62,872 nt of DNA from Chloroflexota bacterium (lineage in GTDB: Bacteria; Chloroflexota; Anaerolineae; Promineifilales; Promineifilaceae). The stretch is taken from positions 1 through 62,872 of the forward strand of contig JAJRVV010000218.1 of the NCBI GenBank assembly GCA_024277135.1, in the 5' to 3' direction. The first letter of the stretch is position 1, and every line of letters starts with the position of its first letter. Shown here piece by piece: positions 26,830 to 34,972 of this stretch. The position numbers and the translations under genes are program-made. Under the pieces are notes generated by a model. It saw nothing but the letters and a program-made list of their open reading frames with translations. It did no database searches and was not told the origin of the DNA.

Positions 26830-26973
26830 ATGATAAATTGTTTTTTGGGTGTTTTTTTGGCAGGATGTGTTTGTCTATTCCTTAAATTATTTAATCGAAT
26901 AAAAAAACAAAAAAAGCTACTTCGTGAAGTCAAGCAAAATTGGGGTAGCGGAGCAGGAAGTCATTTACCATAA
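26830..26973 (+). CDS. Small membrane-anchored ORF, possibly a truncated gene
   Basis: A 47-codon frame with a good ribosome binding site (GAGGAAATA) before ATG. It encodes an N-terminal hydrophobic segment (CFLGVFLAGCVCLFL), a Lys-rich stretch and LLREVKQNWGSG. The last part resembles the N-termini of membrane-anchored MutS-related proteins. It ends just before a palindromic element at 26986, so it may be the front of a gene cut by that insertion. Low AT/GC context unlike the neighbours. Confidence 0.35.
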   Translation: MINCFLGVFLAGCVCLFLKLFNRIKKQKKLLREVKQNWGSGAGSHLP

Positions 26974-26985
26974 ACTCTTTTTGCA

Positions 26986-27085
26986 CTCGTTCCACGCTCT
27001 GCGTGGAATGAATAACCAGACGCTCCGCGTCGGAATGAACGCAGAGCGTTCCGAGGGGCATTCCCACACTGAGCGTGGGAACGAG
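26986..27085. mobile_element. 100-bp palindromic MITE/REP-like element
   Basis: Terminal arms CTCGTTCCACGCTCTGCGTG and, at the far end, a close inverted copy with GAGCGTGGGAACGAG. Each arm is itself a hairpin, and two more hairpins (GACGCTCCGCGTC, AACGCAGAGCGTT) lie between. This GTTCCCACGCTC-type repeat family is widespread in bacterial intergenic DNA. It encodes nothing. Confidence 0.7.
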
Positions 27086-27092
27086 AATATGA

Positions 27093-27431
27093 GTGAAGAT
27101 TTTAGCGAGTGTGATTGATTGGGAATATCCTGAGGAACGCGAGATTCCGACGCCGACGGTGTGGGATTTAGGCAGTGAGAATGGGCTTTTGGGGTTTGTG
27201 CTGGAGTTGGCGAATGGGGTGGTTTTGGAGATGCGGATTGAAGCGGGTAATGATGAGGAGTTAACGGCCGTACACAACCTCATCACCCACACCGGCGGCG
27301 GCAAGTTAATCACCCTGACGCCAGAACAAAAAACGGCCGTCTGGTTGTACCAAGAAGGCGACGATTGTTATTTACAGGGCAAAGATGGGTATTTTTTCGT
27401 CAATCCCATCCCCCAGCCCGACAAGTTTTAA
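27093..27431 (+). CDS. Hypothetical protein
   Basis: A 112-residue protein starting at GTG 27093. It is mostly acidic with alternating beta-like segments (GLLGFVLELANGVVLEM, KLITLTPEQKTAVWLYQ). No domain recognised. Its start directly follows the palindromic element. Confidence 0.5.
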   Translation: MKILASVIDWEYPEEREIPTPTVWDLGSENGLLGFVLELANGVVLEMRIEAGNDEELTAVHNLITHTGGGKLITLTPEQKTAVWLYQEGDDCYLQGKDGYFFVNPIPQPDKF

Positions 27432-27459
27432 CGAACAACCGACCTGCGAGGCTCGCACA

Positions 27460-27735
27460 ATGAAAGATAAGGCCCTAATCAAACAACCCAATTTCCTTCT
27501 CTACACTGGAAGTGATGGAAAAGTAAACGTCGAAGTGTTTCTGAAAGACGAAACGATTTGGCTGACCCAAAAAGCAATCGGTAAGCTGTTTGGCAAGTCA
27601 AAAGCAACAATTAGCGAGCATCTGTCAAATATCTTTAAGACCGGCGAGCTTGATGAGCATTCAGTTGTTCGGAATTTCCGAACAACTGCCAGTGACGGAA
27701 AAACTTACAAGACAAAAATCGAAAAACACACATAA
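27460..27735 (+). pseudogene. Truncated RhuM-family virulence protein
   Basis: A 91-residue frame matching the N-terminal third of RhuM proteins (about 330 residues): VEVFLKDETIWLTQKAIGKLFG, SKATISEHLSNIFKTGEL and VVRNFRTTASDGKTY. It stops right where the family continues into the YNLDxIISVGYR core, which is missing. A remnant of an accessory gene. Confidence 0.75.
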
Positions 27736-27747
27736 AGAGGAATAAAA

Positions 27748-28899
27748 TTGATTGGCTTTGAACTAACCGACGAACAGCGGGAGATGCGGGAGATGGCCCG
27801 CCGTTTCGCCCAAAAAGAAATCCGGCCGATTGCCGCCGAGTATGACGAGCGGGAAGAGACGCCGTGGGACGCAGTCAAAAAAGCGGCGGCGGCCGGTTTC
27901 TTCTCTTACTATCTGCCCAAACGGTATGGCGGCGGCGATGTCACCGACAAGCTGACGCAGGCGTTGGTGCATGAGGAACTGGCCTGGGGATGCGCGGCCG
28001 CGCGCTCCATCATCGGGGCTACGGCGCTGGCGGCTATCCCCATCGTCCTGGCCGGAACCGACGATCAGAAGTTCAAATTTTTGTCGGAGTTCAGCTACGA
28101 CGCCAAACCGGCCATCGGCGCCTTTGCCCTGACGGAACCCTCGGCCGGGTCGGATGCGGCCAGTCTGGCGACGGAAGCGTGGCGGGACGGCCGTCATTAC
28201 ATCCTCAACGGCTACAAACATTTCATCAGCAACGCCCCCATCGCCGACATTTTTGTGATTTTTGCCACGGTGAACATCAGCCGGGGGCATAAAGGGATCA
28301 CCGCCTTCATCGTGGAGAAAGACACCCCCGGCCTCATCATCGGCAAAAAAGAGAAGAAGAGGGGATTGCGGGCTTCGCCCACCGGCACCCTCGCCTTTGA
28401 GGACATGGCCGTGCCCGTGGAAAACCGATTGGGCGAAGAAGGCGAAGGGTTCAAAATCGCCATGCAAACCTTCGACATCACCCGCACCCACATCGCGGCG
28501 GCGGCGGTGGGCATCGCCCGCGCCGCGTATGAGTATGCGTTGCAATATGCCCAGGAGCGGGTGCAGTTTGGCAAACCGATCATTCAGCATCAAGCCATCG
28601 CCTTTATGTTGGCGGACATGGCGACGCAGATTGACGCGGCTCGCCTGCTGACCTGGCGCGCCGCCCAACTGGCGGAACAGGGACGGCCGTGTACCCAAGA
28701 GGCCAGCATGGCCAAACTATTTGCCGCCGACACAGCCATGAAGGTGACGACGGACGCGGTGCAGGTGTTGGGCGGCTACGGCTTCATGCGCGATTATCCG
28801 GTGGAGAAGTGGATGCGGGACGCCAAGATCATGCAAATTTATGAAGGGACGGCGCAGATTCAGCGGTTGATCATCGCCAGACAGATAGCCAAAGGATGA
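27748..28899 (+). CDS. Acyl-CoA dehydrogenase
   Basis: A 383-residue flavin-dependent acyl-CoA dehydrogenase. FALTEPSAGSDAA and the FAD-contact segment are typical, the C-terminal QVLGGYGFMRDYPVEKWMRDAKIMQIYEGTAQIQ contains the Tyr-Glu-Gly-Thr motif with the catalytic Glu of the common subgroup. It starts with TTG 27748 after GAGGA. It should introduce a 2,3-double bond into the acyl-CoA products of the 2-oxoacid oxidoreductases nearby. Confidence 0.92.
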   Translation: MIGFELTDEQREMREMARRFAQKEIRPIAAEYDEREETPWDAVKKAAAAGFFSYYLPKRYGGGDVTDKLTQALVHEELAWGCAAARSIIGATALAAIPIVLAGTDDQKFKFLSEFSYDAKPAIGAFALTEPSAGSDAASLATEAWRDGRHYILNGYKHFISNAPIADIFVIFATVNISRGHKGITAFIVEKDTPGLIIGKKEKKRGLRASPTGTLAFEDMAVPVENRLGEEGEGFKIAMQTFDITRTHIAAAAVGIARAAYEYALQYAQERVQFGKPIIQHQAIAFMLADMATQIDAARLLTWRAAQLAEQGRPCTQEASMAKLFAADTAMKVTTDAVQVLGGYGFMRDYPVEKWMRDAKIMQIYEGTAQIQRLIIARQIAKG

Positions 28900-28925
28900 G
28901 GGATGAAGGATGAAGGATGAAGGAG
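28896..28925. repeat. GGATGAA tandem repeat
   Basis: Four copies of a GATGAAG/GATGAGG unit between the acyl-CoA dehydrogenase stop and the ferredoxin gene. It creates spurious upstream ATGs. Confidence 0.6.
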
Positions 28926-28930
28926 CGCTT

Positions 28931-29209
28931 ATGTTAGATGAAACAGTTGTAATTCCGGCGAATAATGGGGCGGCGCGGCCGTCGGCCCGCGCCTCGCTGC
29001 CGCCGCCGGTCATCATTGATGACCAAATATGCACCGGCTGCCAGCTTTGTATCCACGCCTGCCCCCAATCCGTCCTCAAAACCATCCCCGACATGAGCCG
29101 GATCGAGGGGTTGGTAGCCATCGTGTACAACCCATCCCTCTGCACCGCCTGCCGCCAGTGCGAGGATGTGTGTCCCGATTTTTGCATCACCGTCATAGGA
29201 GGCAGATAA
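28931..29209 (+). CDS. 2x[4Fe-4S] ferredoxin-type subunit
   Basis: A 92-residue protein with two cluster motifs, CTGCQLCIHACPQS and CTACRQCEDVCPDFC. It probably passes electrons for the adjacent 2-oxoacid:ferredoxin oxidoreductase. The start is taken at ATG 28931 after AAGGAGC; earlier ATGs belong to the repeat. A second ferredoxin-type gene lies at 29792, which is unusual for one Por-type complex. Confidence 0.88.
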   Translation: MLDETVVIPANNGAARPSARASLPPPVIIDDQICTGCQLCIHACPQSVLKTIPDMSRIEGLVAIVYNPSLCTACRQCEDVCPDFCITVIGGR

Positions 29210-29211
29210 CG

Positions 29212-29799
29212 ATGGAAACGTTAACTAAACAAATGGTAGCCGTGCGCTGGCATTCCCGCGCCGGTCAGGGCGCGGTCACGGCCGCGGAAACGCTGGCTGT
29301 CACCGCTCTGCGCGAAGGCAAAAATGTGCAGGCTTTTCCCGAATTCGGCCCGGAACGGATGGGCGCGCCGTTGCGAGCGTTCAACCGCATCAGCGCTCAG
29401 CCGATCCGCATTCATGGCGTGGTGGAAGAGGCGGATGTGGTGGTGGTGGTAGATTCATCGCTGCTAGGCGCGGTTCCGGTGGACGCCAACGTGGCCCCGG
29501 ACGGGATTCTCATCGCTAACACGACGCAAACAATGACGGCCGTGCGCCACATGCTGCACCGATTAGAAGGCCAGCGCATCGCCTGCATAGACGCCACCCA
29601 AATCGCGGTGGACTGCTTTGGTATGCAAAAGCCGAACACGCCCATGCTGGGGGCCATCGCCCGCACCACCGGCCTGGTCGGCCTGGACACGCTGCTGGCG
29701 GAAGTGGAAGAAAGTTTCAGCCACAAATTCTCGCCCCAAGTGGTGGAAGGCAATCTGACCGCCATCCGCCGCGCTTATGAGGAGGTCACGTATGAGTAG
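29212..29799 (+). CDS. porG: 2-oxoacid:ferredoxin oxidoreductase, gamma subunit
   Basis: A 195-residue PorG/KorC domain: WHSRAGQGAVTAAETLA, FPEFGPERMGAPLRAFNRIS. It forms a four-subunit complex with the following delta, alpha and beta genes. It starts two bases after the ferredoxin gene and overlaps the next by 8 bases. Confidence 0.9.
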   Translation: METLTKQMVAVRWHSRAGQGAVTAAETLAVTALREGKNVQAFPEFGPERMGAPLRAFNRISAQPIRIHGVVEEADVVVVVDSSLLGAVPVDANVAPDGILIANTTQTMTAVRHMLHRLEGQRIACIDATQIAVDCFGMQKPNTPMLGAIARTTGLVGLDTLLAEVEESFSHKFSPQVVEGNLTAIRRAYEEVTYE

Positions 29800-30118
29800 T
29801 CTAGCTCCTGAACCCGGCGGCAAGCTGCCCACCTGGGATGAACTGCCGCCCGGCGGCGTTTCCGAAGACGCCGGCGCCACCGGCCGGCGCATGATGGATT
29901 TCTGGCGCGGCGGCGGCCACCGCCCCTTGCTGGACTTGAATTTGTGCGTCCAATGTTTGCACTGCTGGATTTCCTGCCCGGACAACTGTTTTGTGCTGGA
30001 AAACGGCCGTGTCGCCGCCATCAACTACGACCATTGCAAAGGGTGCGGCATCTGCGCCAAAGAGTGCCCGCCCATGGTCAACGCCATCGTCCTCATCGAG
30101 GAACGACAATTCACTTGA
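29792..30118 (+). CDS. porD: 2-oxoacid:ferredoxin oxidoreductase, delta (ferredoxin) subunit
   Basis: A 108-residue PorD-like protein with CVQCLHCWISCPDNC and CKGCGICAKECPP cluster motifs and an N-terminal Pro/Gly-rich lead typical of delta subunits. It overlaps porG and leads into porA. Confidence 0.88.
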   Translation: MSSLAPEPGGKLPTWDELPPGGVSEDAGATGRRMMDFWRGGGHRPLLDLNLCVQCLHCWISCPDNCFVLENGRVAAINYDHCKGCGICAKECPPMVNAIVLIEERQFT

Positions 30119-30335
30119 TTTTAGATTGGGGATTTTGGATTTTGGATTGGCGCCCTGGCCCAAAATCTATCCCCAAAAGACGGTAAGCATTTTTTCTAAA
30201 CCGGCAGCGAATTAACACAAATTTACGCGAAGAAGAGTTTTAGTTCGTGAAAATTCGAGCGAATTCGTTGCCAAACAGTAAAGGCAAAAAAATGGCAAAA
30301 TCCGAAATCCGAAATCCAAAATCCAAAATCCAACG
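30119..30335. repeat. GGATTTT/AAAATCC heptamer repeats, inverted across a 150-bp gap
   Basis: GGATTTTGGATTTTGGATTGG copies begin at 30130, and AAATCCAAAATCCAAAATCC copies lie at 30304-30335 inside the porA 5' end. In between is AT-richer spacer with AATTCG-type motifs and no gene. Confidence 0.65.
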
Positions 30336-31563
30336 GGTTCTCAGCGGCAACGAGGCCGTGGCCCACGCCATGCGCCAGGTAGACCCCCACGTTTACCCCG
30401 GCTATCCCATCACCCCTTCCACCAAAATCATGGAAGAAGTGGCGGAGTTCATCGCCAACGGCCGCATGCAGTGCGAGATGATCGCCGTGGAAAGCGAACA
30501 CAGCGCCATGAGCGCGGCCGTGGGCGCGGCCAGCGCCGGGGCGCGGGTGGCCAGCGCCACCGCCGCCAACGGGCTGGCCTTCATGTGGGAGGTGCTGTAC
30601 ATCGCCTCCGGCTCCCACCTGCCCATCGTGCTGGCTGTGGGCAACCGGGCGCTGAGCACGCCCATCAACGGCTTTGCCGACCACGGTGAGGCCATGGGGG
30701 CGCGGGACGCCAGTTGGATCACGCTCTACAGCGAAGGGGTGCAGGAAGCCTACGACAACATCATCCAAGCCTTCCGCATCGGCGAAGATACGCGGGTGCG
30801 TCTGCCGGTGATGGTCTGCCTGGACGGTTTTTTGCTGACGCATACCAGCGAAAATATCACGATGGCGGATGACGAGGAAGTGCAGGCGTTCGTGGGGCCG
30901 TACCAGCGGGAGTTTTCGCTGCTAGACCCGGATCGGCCGGTCAGTCATGGCCTGAGCGACCCGCCCGCGTTTTACATGGAACACAAGATGAGGCAGCAGG
31001 TGAGCATGGATCGGGCGCTGGCGGTCATTGAGGAAGTGGGGGCGGAGTTTGGTGAGAAGTTTGGCCGGCCGTATGGCTTGATTGACCCCTACCGGATGGC
31101 GGATGCGGAAACGGCCGTCGTCATCCTCGGTTCGGAAGCGGGCCGGGTGAAAGGGGTGGTGGACGAGCTGCGGGAGCAGGGGAAAAAGGTGGGGTGCATA
31201 CGGATTCGGGCAGCACGGCCGTTCCCCGAAGAGCAGCTCGCGCGCCAACTGCTGCGCCTGCGCGCCGTGGCCGTCATGGATCGCTCCTTCGCCCCCGGCG
31301 CGGCCGGCGCGCCCATGTTCCAGGAAATCCGTTCCGCGCTTTACGATTACCGGCACAGCGCGCCGCCCATCCTCAACCGGATTTATGGTCTGGGCGGGCG
31401 GGAACTGCGCAACCGGGACATCCGCGCCATCTTTACCGAACTGGATCAAGCCGCCGCCGCCGATGTCACCGTGCCCACCATTCGCATGGTGGGTTTGCGC
31501 GGCGAAGTTTTACCGAATTGGCAGGGGGTACGGCCGTTAGCCGAACCCACACCCGGCGACTAA
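30292..31563 (+). CDS. porA: 2-oxoacid:ferredoxin oxidoreductase, alpha subunit
   Basis: A 423-residue PorA: YPGYPITPSTKIMEE (TPP pyrimidine domain), EMIAVESEHSAMSAAVGA, TAANGLAFMWEVLY and the central domain with VAVMDRSFAPG. The first residues (SEIRNPKSKIQ) are encoded by the intergenic heptamer repeat, so the true start may be slightly later; ATG 30292 has only a weak ribosome binding site. Works with PorB, PorG and PorD to oxidise a 2-oxoacid to acyl-CoA. Confidence 0.9.
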   Translation: MAKSEIRNPKSKIQRVLSGNEAVAHAMRQVDPHVYPGYPITPSTKIMEEVAEFIANGRMQCEMIAVESEHSAMSAAVGAASAGARVASATAANGLAFMWEVLYIASGSHLPIVLAVGNRALSTPINGFADHGEAMGARDASWITLYSEGVQEAYDNIIQAFRIGEDTRVRLPVMVCLDGFLLTHTSENITMADDEEVQAFVGPYQREFSLLDPDRPVSHGLSDPPAFYMEHKMRQQVSMDRALAVIEEVGAEFGEKFGRPYGLIDPYRMADAETAVVILGSEAGRVKGVVDELREQGKKVGCIRIRAARPFPEEQLARQLLRLRAVAVMDRSFAPGAAGAPMFQEIRSALYDYRHSAPPILNRIYGLGGRELRNRDIRAIFTELDQAAAADVTVPTIRMVGLRGEVLPNWQGVRPLAEPTPGD

Positions 31564-31575
31564 ACGGAGAAAATC

Positions 31576-32526
31576 ATGCCCAACGAACAACTTATCTTTT
31601 CCACAGAACAGAAAGAGCCGCTGGCCGGAGGCCACAGCCTATGCGCCGGCTGCGCCGCCAGCGTCATCGTGCGCCAGGTCATCCTATCCACCGAGCATCC
31701 CGTCGTCGTCGCCAACGCCACCGGCTGCCTGGAGGTCTGCACCGGCATTTACCCCAACTCCTCCTGGAACGTCTCCTGGATTCACAACGCTTTTGCCAAC
31801 GCCGCAGCCACCCTCAGCGGCGTGGAAACGGCTTACCGCGCCCTGCGCAAACGAGGCGAAATCCCGGAGCGAGAAATCAAATTCGTGGCCTTTGGCGGCG
31901 ACGGCGGCACCTACGACATCGGCCTGCAAAGCCTGTCCGGCGCGCTGGAACGAGGGCATGACATGGTTTATGTTTGCTATGACAATGGCGCCTACATGAA
32001 CACCGGCGTGCAGCGTTCCAGCGCCACCCCGCTGTGGGCGCACACCACCACCAGTCCGGTCGGTTCCATTTCCAGCGGTAAAAGCGACATTCGCAAAGAC
32101 TTAACCGCCATCGCCGAAGCGCACGGCATCCCCTACATCGCCCAATCCACCCCCGGCTATTACATGGATTTGATGCGCAAGGCCAAACGCGCCTTTGAAA
32201 CGAAAGGGCCGGCCTTTCTCAACGTGATCAGCCCCTGTCCGCTGGGCTGGTCAACTGATTCAGCCGACTCGTTGGCGCTGGCGCGTCTGGCGGCCGATAC
32301 CTGCGTCTGGCCATTGTTTGAGATCGATCATGGGGAGTTCGCCCTCACCTACCGGCCGTTGGAAAAGAAAAGCGTGGTGGAATGGTTGAAACCGCAAGGC
32401 CGGTTCCGCCATCTGTTCAAGGGAGACCACGAAACATTGATCGCTCAAATCCAGGCAGGCGTTGATCGGAATTGGGAAAAACTATTGAAACGAGCAGAGG
32501 GGCGGATTTTGGATTTTGGATTTTAG
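31576..32526 (+). CDS. porB: 2-oxoacid:ferredoxin oxidoreductase, beta subunit
   Basis: A 316-residue TPP-binding PorB: LCAGCAASVIVRQ, ATGCLEVCTGIYPNSSW, the TPP motif FGGDGGTYDIGLQSL and YDNGAYMNTGVQRS. The cysteines in the N-terminal part are typical of PorB [4Fe-4S] binding. Its last residues (ILDFGF) are encoded by the TTTTGGA repeat, suggesting the repeat replaced the original end. Follows porA by 12 bases. Confidence 0.92.
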   Translation: MPNEQLIFSTEQKEPLAGGHSLCAGCAASVIVRQVILSTEHPVVVANATGCLEVCTGIYPNSSWNVSWIHNAFANAAATLSGVETAYRALRKRGEIPEREIKFVAFGGDGGTYDIGLQSLSGALERGHDMVYVCYDNGAYMNTGVQRSSATPLWAHTTTSPVGSISSGKSDIRKDLTAIAEAHGIPYIAQSTPGYYMDLMRKAKRAFETKGPAFLNVISPCPLGWSTDSADSLALARLAADTCVWPLFEIDHGEFALTYRPLEKKSVVEWLKPQGRFRHLFKGDHETLIAQIQAGVDRNWEKLLKRAEGRILDFGF

Positions 32527-32542
32527 ATTTTGGATTGGGGGA
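32505..32542. repeat. Left arm of GGATTTT repeat around an S23 gene
   Basis: GGATTTTGGATTTTAGATTTTGG copies covering the porB stop. The complementary AAAATCC run lies at 32937-32968 beyond the S23 gene. Confidence 0.7.
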
Positions 32543-32548
32543 TTTGCT

Positions 32549-32902
32549 TTGGATGAGAAGATATTTAAGCAGCGCACAAAGCGATTGGCGTTGCGGGTCA
32601 TCAAAGTAGTTGAGGCTTTGCCGAATTCGACAACTGGTCAGGTTATTGGGCGGCAGGTTCTACGCTCGGCCACATCAGTGGCGGCAAATTACCGGGCCGC
32701 TTGCCGGGCAAAATCCAAAGCGGATATGAAAGCAAAGTTAGGGATCGTTGAAGAAGAAGCGGATGAAACGCTTTTTTGGCTGGAATTGTTGGTCGAGGCT
32801 GGGTTAATGCCTGAAAAACGATTAGTTGATTTGATGCAAGAAACAAACGAAATCGTCGCCATGACCGTTTCATCAATCAAAACATTACGCTCAAAAAAAT
32901 AA
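32549..32902 (+). CDS. Four-helix-bundle protein, S23/IVP family (copy 2)
   Basis: A 117-residue S23-family protein (RVIKVVEALPNSTTGQVIGRQVLRSATSVAANYRAA, MQETNEIVAMTVSSIKTLRSK), a diverged homologue of the copy at 11304. The start is placed at TTG 32549 because upstream codons are repeat-derived. It splits the Por-type genes from the Kor-type genes and lies between inverted heptamer arms, the same arrangement as copy 1. Function unknown. Confidence 0.82.
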   Translation: MDEKIFKQRTKRLALRVIKVVEALPNSTTGQVIGRQVLRSATSVAANYRAACRAKSKADMKAKLGIVEEEADETLFWLELLVEAGLMPEKRLVDLMQETNEIVAMTVSSIKTLRSKK

Positions 32903-32918
32903 TTGGCTGGAGAAAACT

Positions 32919-34097
32919 ATGACGAAAAAGAAGGTGAAACCCAAAATCCAAAATCCAAAATCCAAAATCGTCTCCCTATCGGGTAATTCGGTGGTGGCGG
33001 AAGCGGCGGTGGATGCCGGCTGTCGGTTTTTTGGCGGGTATCCGATTACGCCATCCTCGGAAATTGCCGCCGATATGTCCCGGCTGATGCCGCGCGTGGG
33101 CGGGGTTTTTATCCAGATGGAGGATGAAATCGCGGCTATGGGGGCGGTGATTGGGGCGTCGCTGGCCGGGGCTAAGGCGCTGACGGCTACGTCCGGCCCT
33201 GGCTTTTCGCTGAAGCAAGAGAATATCGGCTTTGCCTGCATCACCGAAGCGCCTTGCGTGATTGTGAATGTGATGCGCACCGGCCCCAGCACCGGCCTGC
33301 CCACCCTGCCTTCGCAAGGGGACGTGATGCAGGCGCGGTGGGGGACGCATGGCGACCACTCCATCATCGCCCTGGCCCCCTCCACGTTGACGGAGGTGTA
33401 TTGGGAAACGGTGCGAGCCTTTAATCTGGCGGAAAAATACCGGACGCCGGTGATTTTGTTGCTGGATGAGATTTTGGGGCATATGAGCGAGCGGGTGGAG
33501 CTGCCCGACCCGGCCACGCTGGAACTGGTGGAACGGGAACGGCCGTCCACACCTCCTGACGAATACCTGCCCTACGCCGTCAACGGAAACCTGGTTCCGC
33601 CAATGGCCGATTTCTTCTCCGGCTACCGCTACCACGTCACCGGGCTGACGCACGACGCCACCGGCTTCCCCACCGAAAGCCCGGCCATCGCCCAGGCCTT
33701 GATCGAGCGGTTGGAAGCCAAAATCAACCAAAACCTGAATGACATCCTCAAATATGAGGAAAGCGACCTGGAAGACGCCGACATCGCCGTGTTCGCCTAC
33801 GGCTCGGTAGCCCGGTCGGCGCAGGTGGCGATTGCCCGCGCCAGAGAAGCCGGGATGAAAGTGGGCTTGTTCCGCCCGGTGACGCTGTGGCCTTTCCCGA
33901 AGACGGCCGTCGCCGACCTAGCCAAACAGGTGAAAGCTATCCTGGTTCCCGAACTCAACATGGGGCAGTTGGTGAGCGAAGTGGAACGGGTGGCCGGTTT
34001 GACGCCCGTCGTCCCCTTGAACAAAGCCAACGGCCAGCCATTATCGCCGAACGAAATTAAAAACGCGATTAGCAAACTGGCTGCGGAGGTACAGTGA
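32919..34097 (+). CDS. korA: 2-oxoacid:ferredoxin oxidoreductase (Kor-type), alpha subunit
   Basis: A 392-residue KorA: FFGGYPITPSSEIAADMSR, TSGPGFSLKQENIGFA and RTGPSTGLPTLPSQGDVMQAR are hallmarks of the 2-oxoglutarate/2-oxoacid oxidoreductase alpha subunit. The residues KIQNPKSKI near the start come from the AAAATCC repeat. It overlaps korB by one base. Confidence 0.92.
   Translation: MTKKKVKPKIQNPKSKIVSLSGNSVVAEAAVDAGCRFFGGYPITPSSEIAADMSRLMPRVGGVFIQMEDEIAAMGAVIGASLAGAKALTATSGPGFSLKQENIGFACITEAPCVIVNVMRTGPSTGLPTLPSQGDVMQARWGTHGDHSIIALAPSTLTEVYWETVRAFNLAEKYRTPVILLLDEILGHMSERVELPDPATLELVERERPSTPPDEYLPYAVNGNLVPPMADFFSGYRYHVTGLTHDATGFPTESPAIAQALIERLEAKINQNLNDILKYEESDLEDADIAVFAYGSVARSAQVAIARAREAGMKVGLFRPVTLWPFPKTAVADLAKQVKAILVPELNMGQLVSEVERVAGLTPVVPLNKANGQPLSPNEIKNAISKLAAEVQ
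32937..32968. repeat. Right arm of AAAATCC repeat, inside korA
   Basis: Four AAAATCC copies in codons 7-17 of korA, inverted relative to 32505-32542. Confidence 0.7.
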
Positions 34098-34972
34098 TGA
34101 CAACCATCGAAATCCAAAATCCAAAATCCAAAATCCAAAATCCCGGCGTGGATTACAACCAATATCTACGCAACGAAAAAATGCCCACGCTCTGGTGTTC
34201 CGGCTGCGGCGACGGTCTGGTGATGAAGGCGATGATTCGGGCCATTGACGAGTTGGGCTGGGACAAAAACAACGTGGCGGTGGTGTCCGGCATCGGCTGT
34301 TCCGGCCGCATGTCGAGCTATCTCGATTTTTGCACGCTGCACACGCCGCACGGCCGTACCCTGCCCTACGCCACCGGCCTCAAACTGGTCAAGCCGGATG
34401 CCCACGTGGTCATCATCGCCGGCGATGGGGATGCGCTGGCGATTGGCGGCAATCATTTGCTGCACGCCTGCCGCCGCAACATTGATGTGACGTTGATCAT
34501 CATCAACAATTTCATCTACGGGCTGACCGGCGGCCAATTTTCGCCGACGACGCCGAGCAACTCCTACGCGCAAACGTCGCCGGATGGGGCCATGGAACCG
34601 ACATTTGACACAGCGAGAGTGGCGATTGCCGCCGGGGCCACCTACGTGGCGCGGGCGGCCGTCTCCAACCCGCGCCACATTTCCAAACTGGTGAAAGGGG
34701 GATTGGCGCACAAGGGCATGGCCGTCATCGAGGTCATCTCCAACTGCCACGTCAACTTTGGCCGGCGCAACGTCAGCGGCGAACCGGAGGAGTTGATCGC
34801 CTGGATCGGCCGCCAAACCATCTCCCCCGAATTCGCCCAATATCTGAATGAGGAAGAGCGACAAGGTCGGCTGATGGTGGGCTTACTACATCACGACACC
34901 ACACAGCCGGAATACACTGAGCGATATTACCAAAAAGCAGCCGAAATCCGGCGGGGAGAGAACGGTGAATAA
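34097..34972 (+). CDS. korB: 2-oxoacid:ferredoxin oxidoreductase (Kor-type), beta subunit
   Basis: A 291-residue TPP-binding beta subunit: TLWCSGCGDG, GIGCSGR, GRTLPYATGLK, the TPP motif AGDGDALAIGGNH and NNFIYGLTGGQFSPTT. The N-terminal IEIQNPKSKIQNPG is encoded by the heptamer repeat at 34106-34141; the domain proper starts at VDYNQYL. It overlaps korC by 8 bases. Confidence 0.92.
   Translation: MTTIEIQNPKSKIQNPGVDYNQYLRNEKMPTLWCSGCGDGLVMKAMIRAIDELGWDKNNVAVVSGIGCSGRMSSYLDFCTLHTPHGRTLPYATGLKLVKPDAHVVIIAGDGDALAIGGNHLLHACRRNIDVTLIIINNFIYGLTGGQFSPTTPSNSYAQTSPDGAMEPTFDTARVAIAAGATYVARAAVSNPRHISKLVKGGLAHKGMAVIEVISNCHVNFGRRNVSGEPEELIAWIGRQTISPEFAQYLNEEERQGRLMVGLLHHDTTQPEYTERYYQKAAEIRRGENGE
34106..34141. 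repeat. AAAATCC repeat inside korB
   Basis: Four copies of CCAAAAT in the first 15 codons of korB, translated as part of the protein if ATG 34097 is used. Confidence 0.7.

Noticed and set aside
27089..27118. ATG-started short frame (MSEDFSECD) after the palindromic element
   Set aside because: Only nine codons; the GTG frame at 27093 is longer, though itself uncertain.
11304..32902. S23 genes as diversity-generating retroelement accessory (Avd) genes
   Set aside because: No reverse transcriptase, template repeat or variable repeat is seen near either copy.
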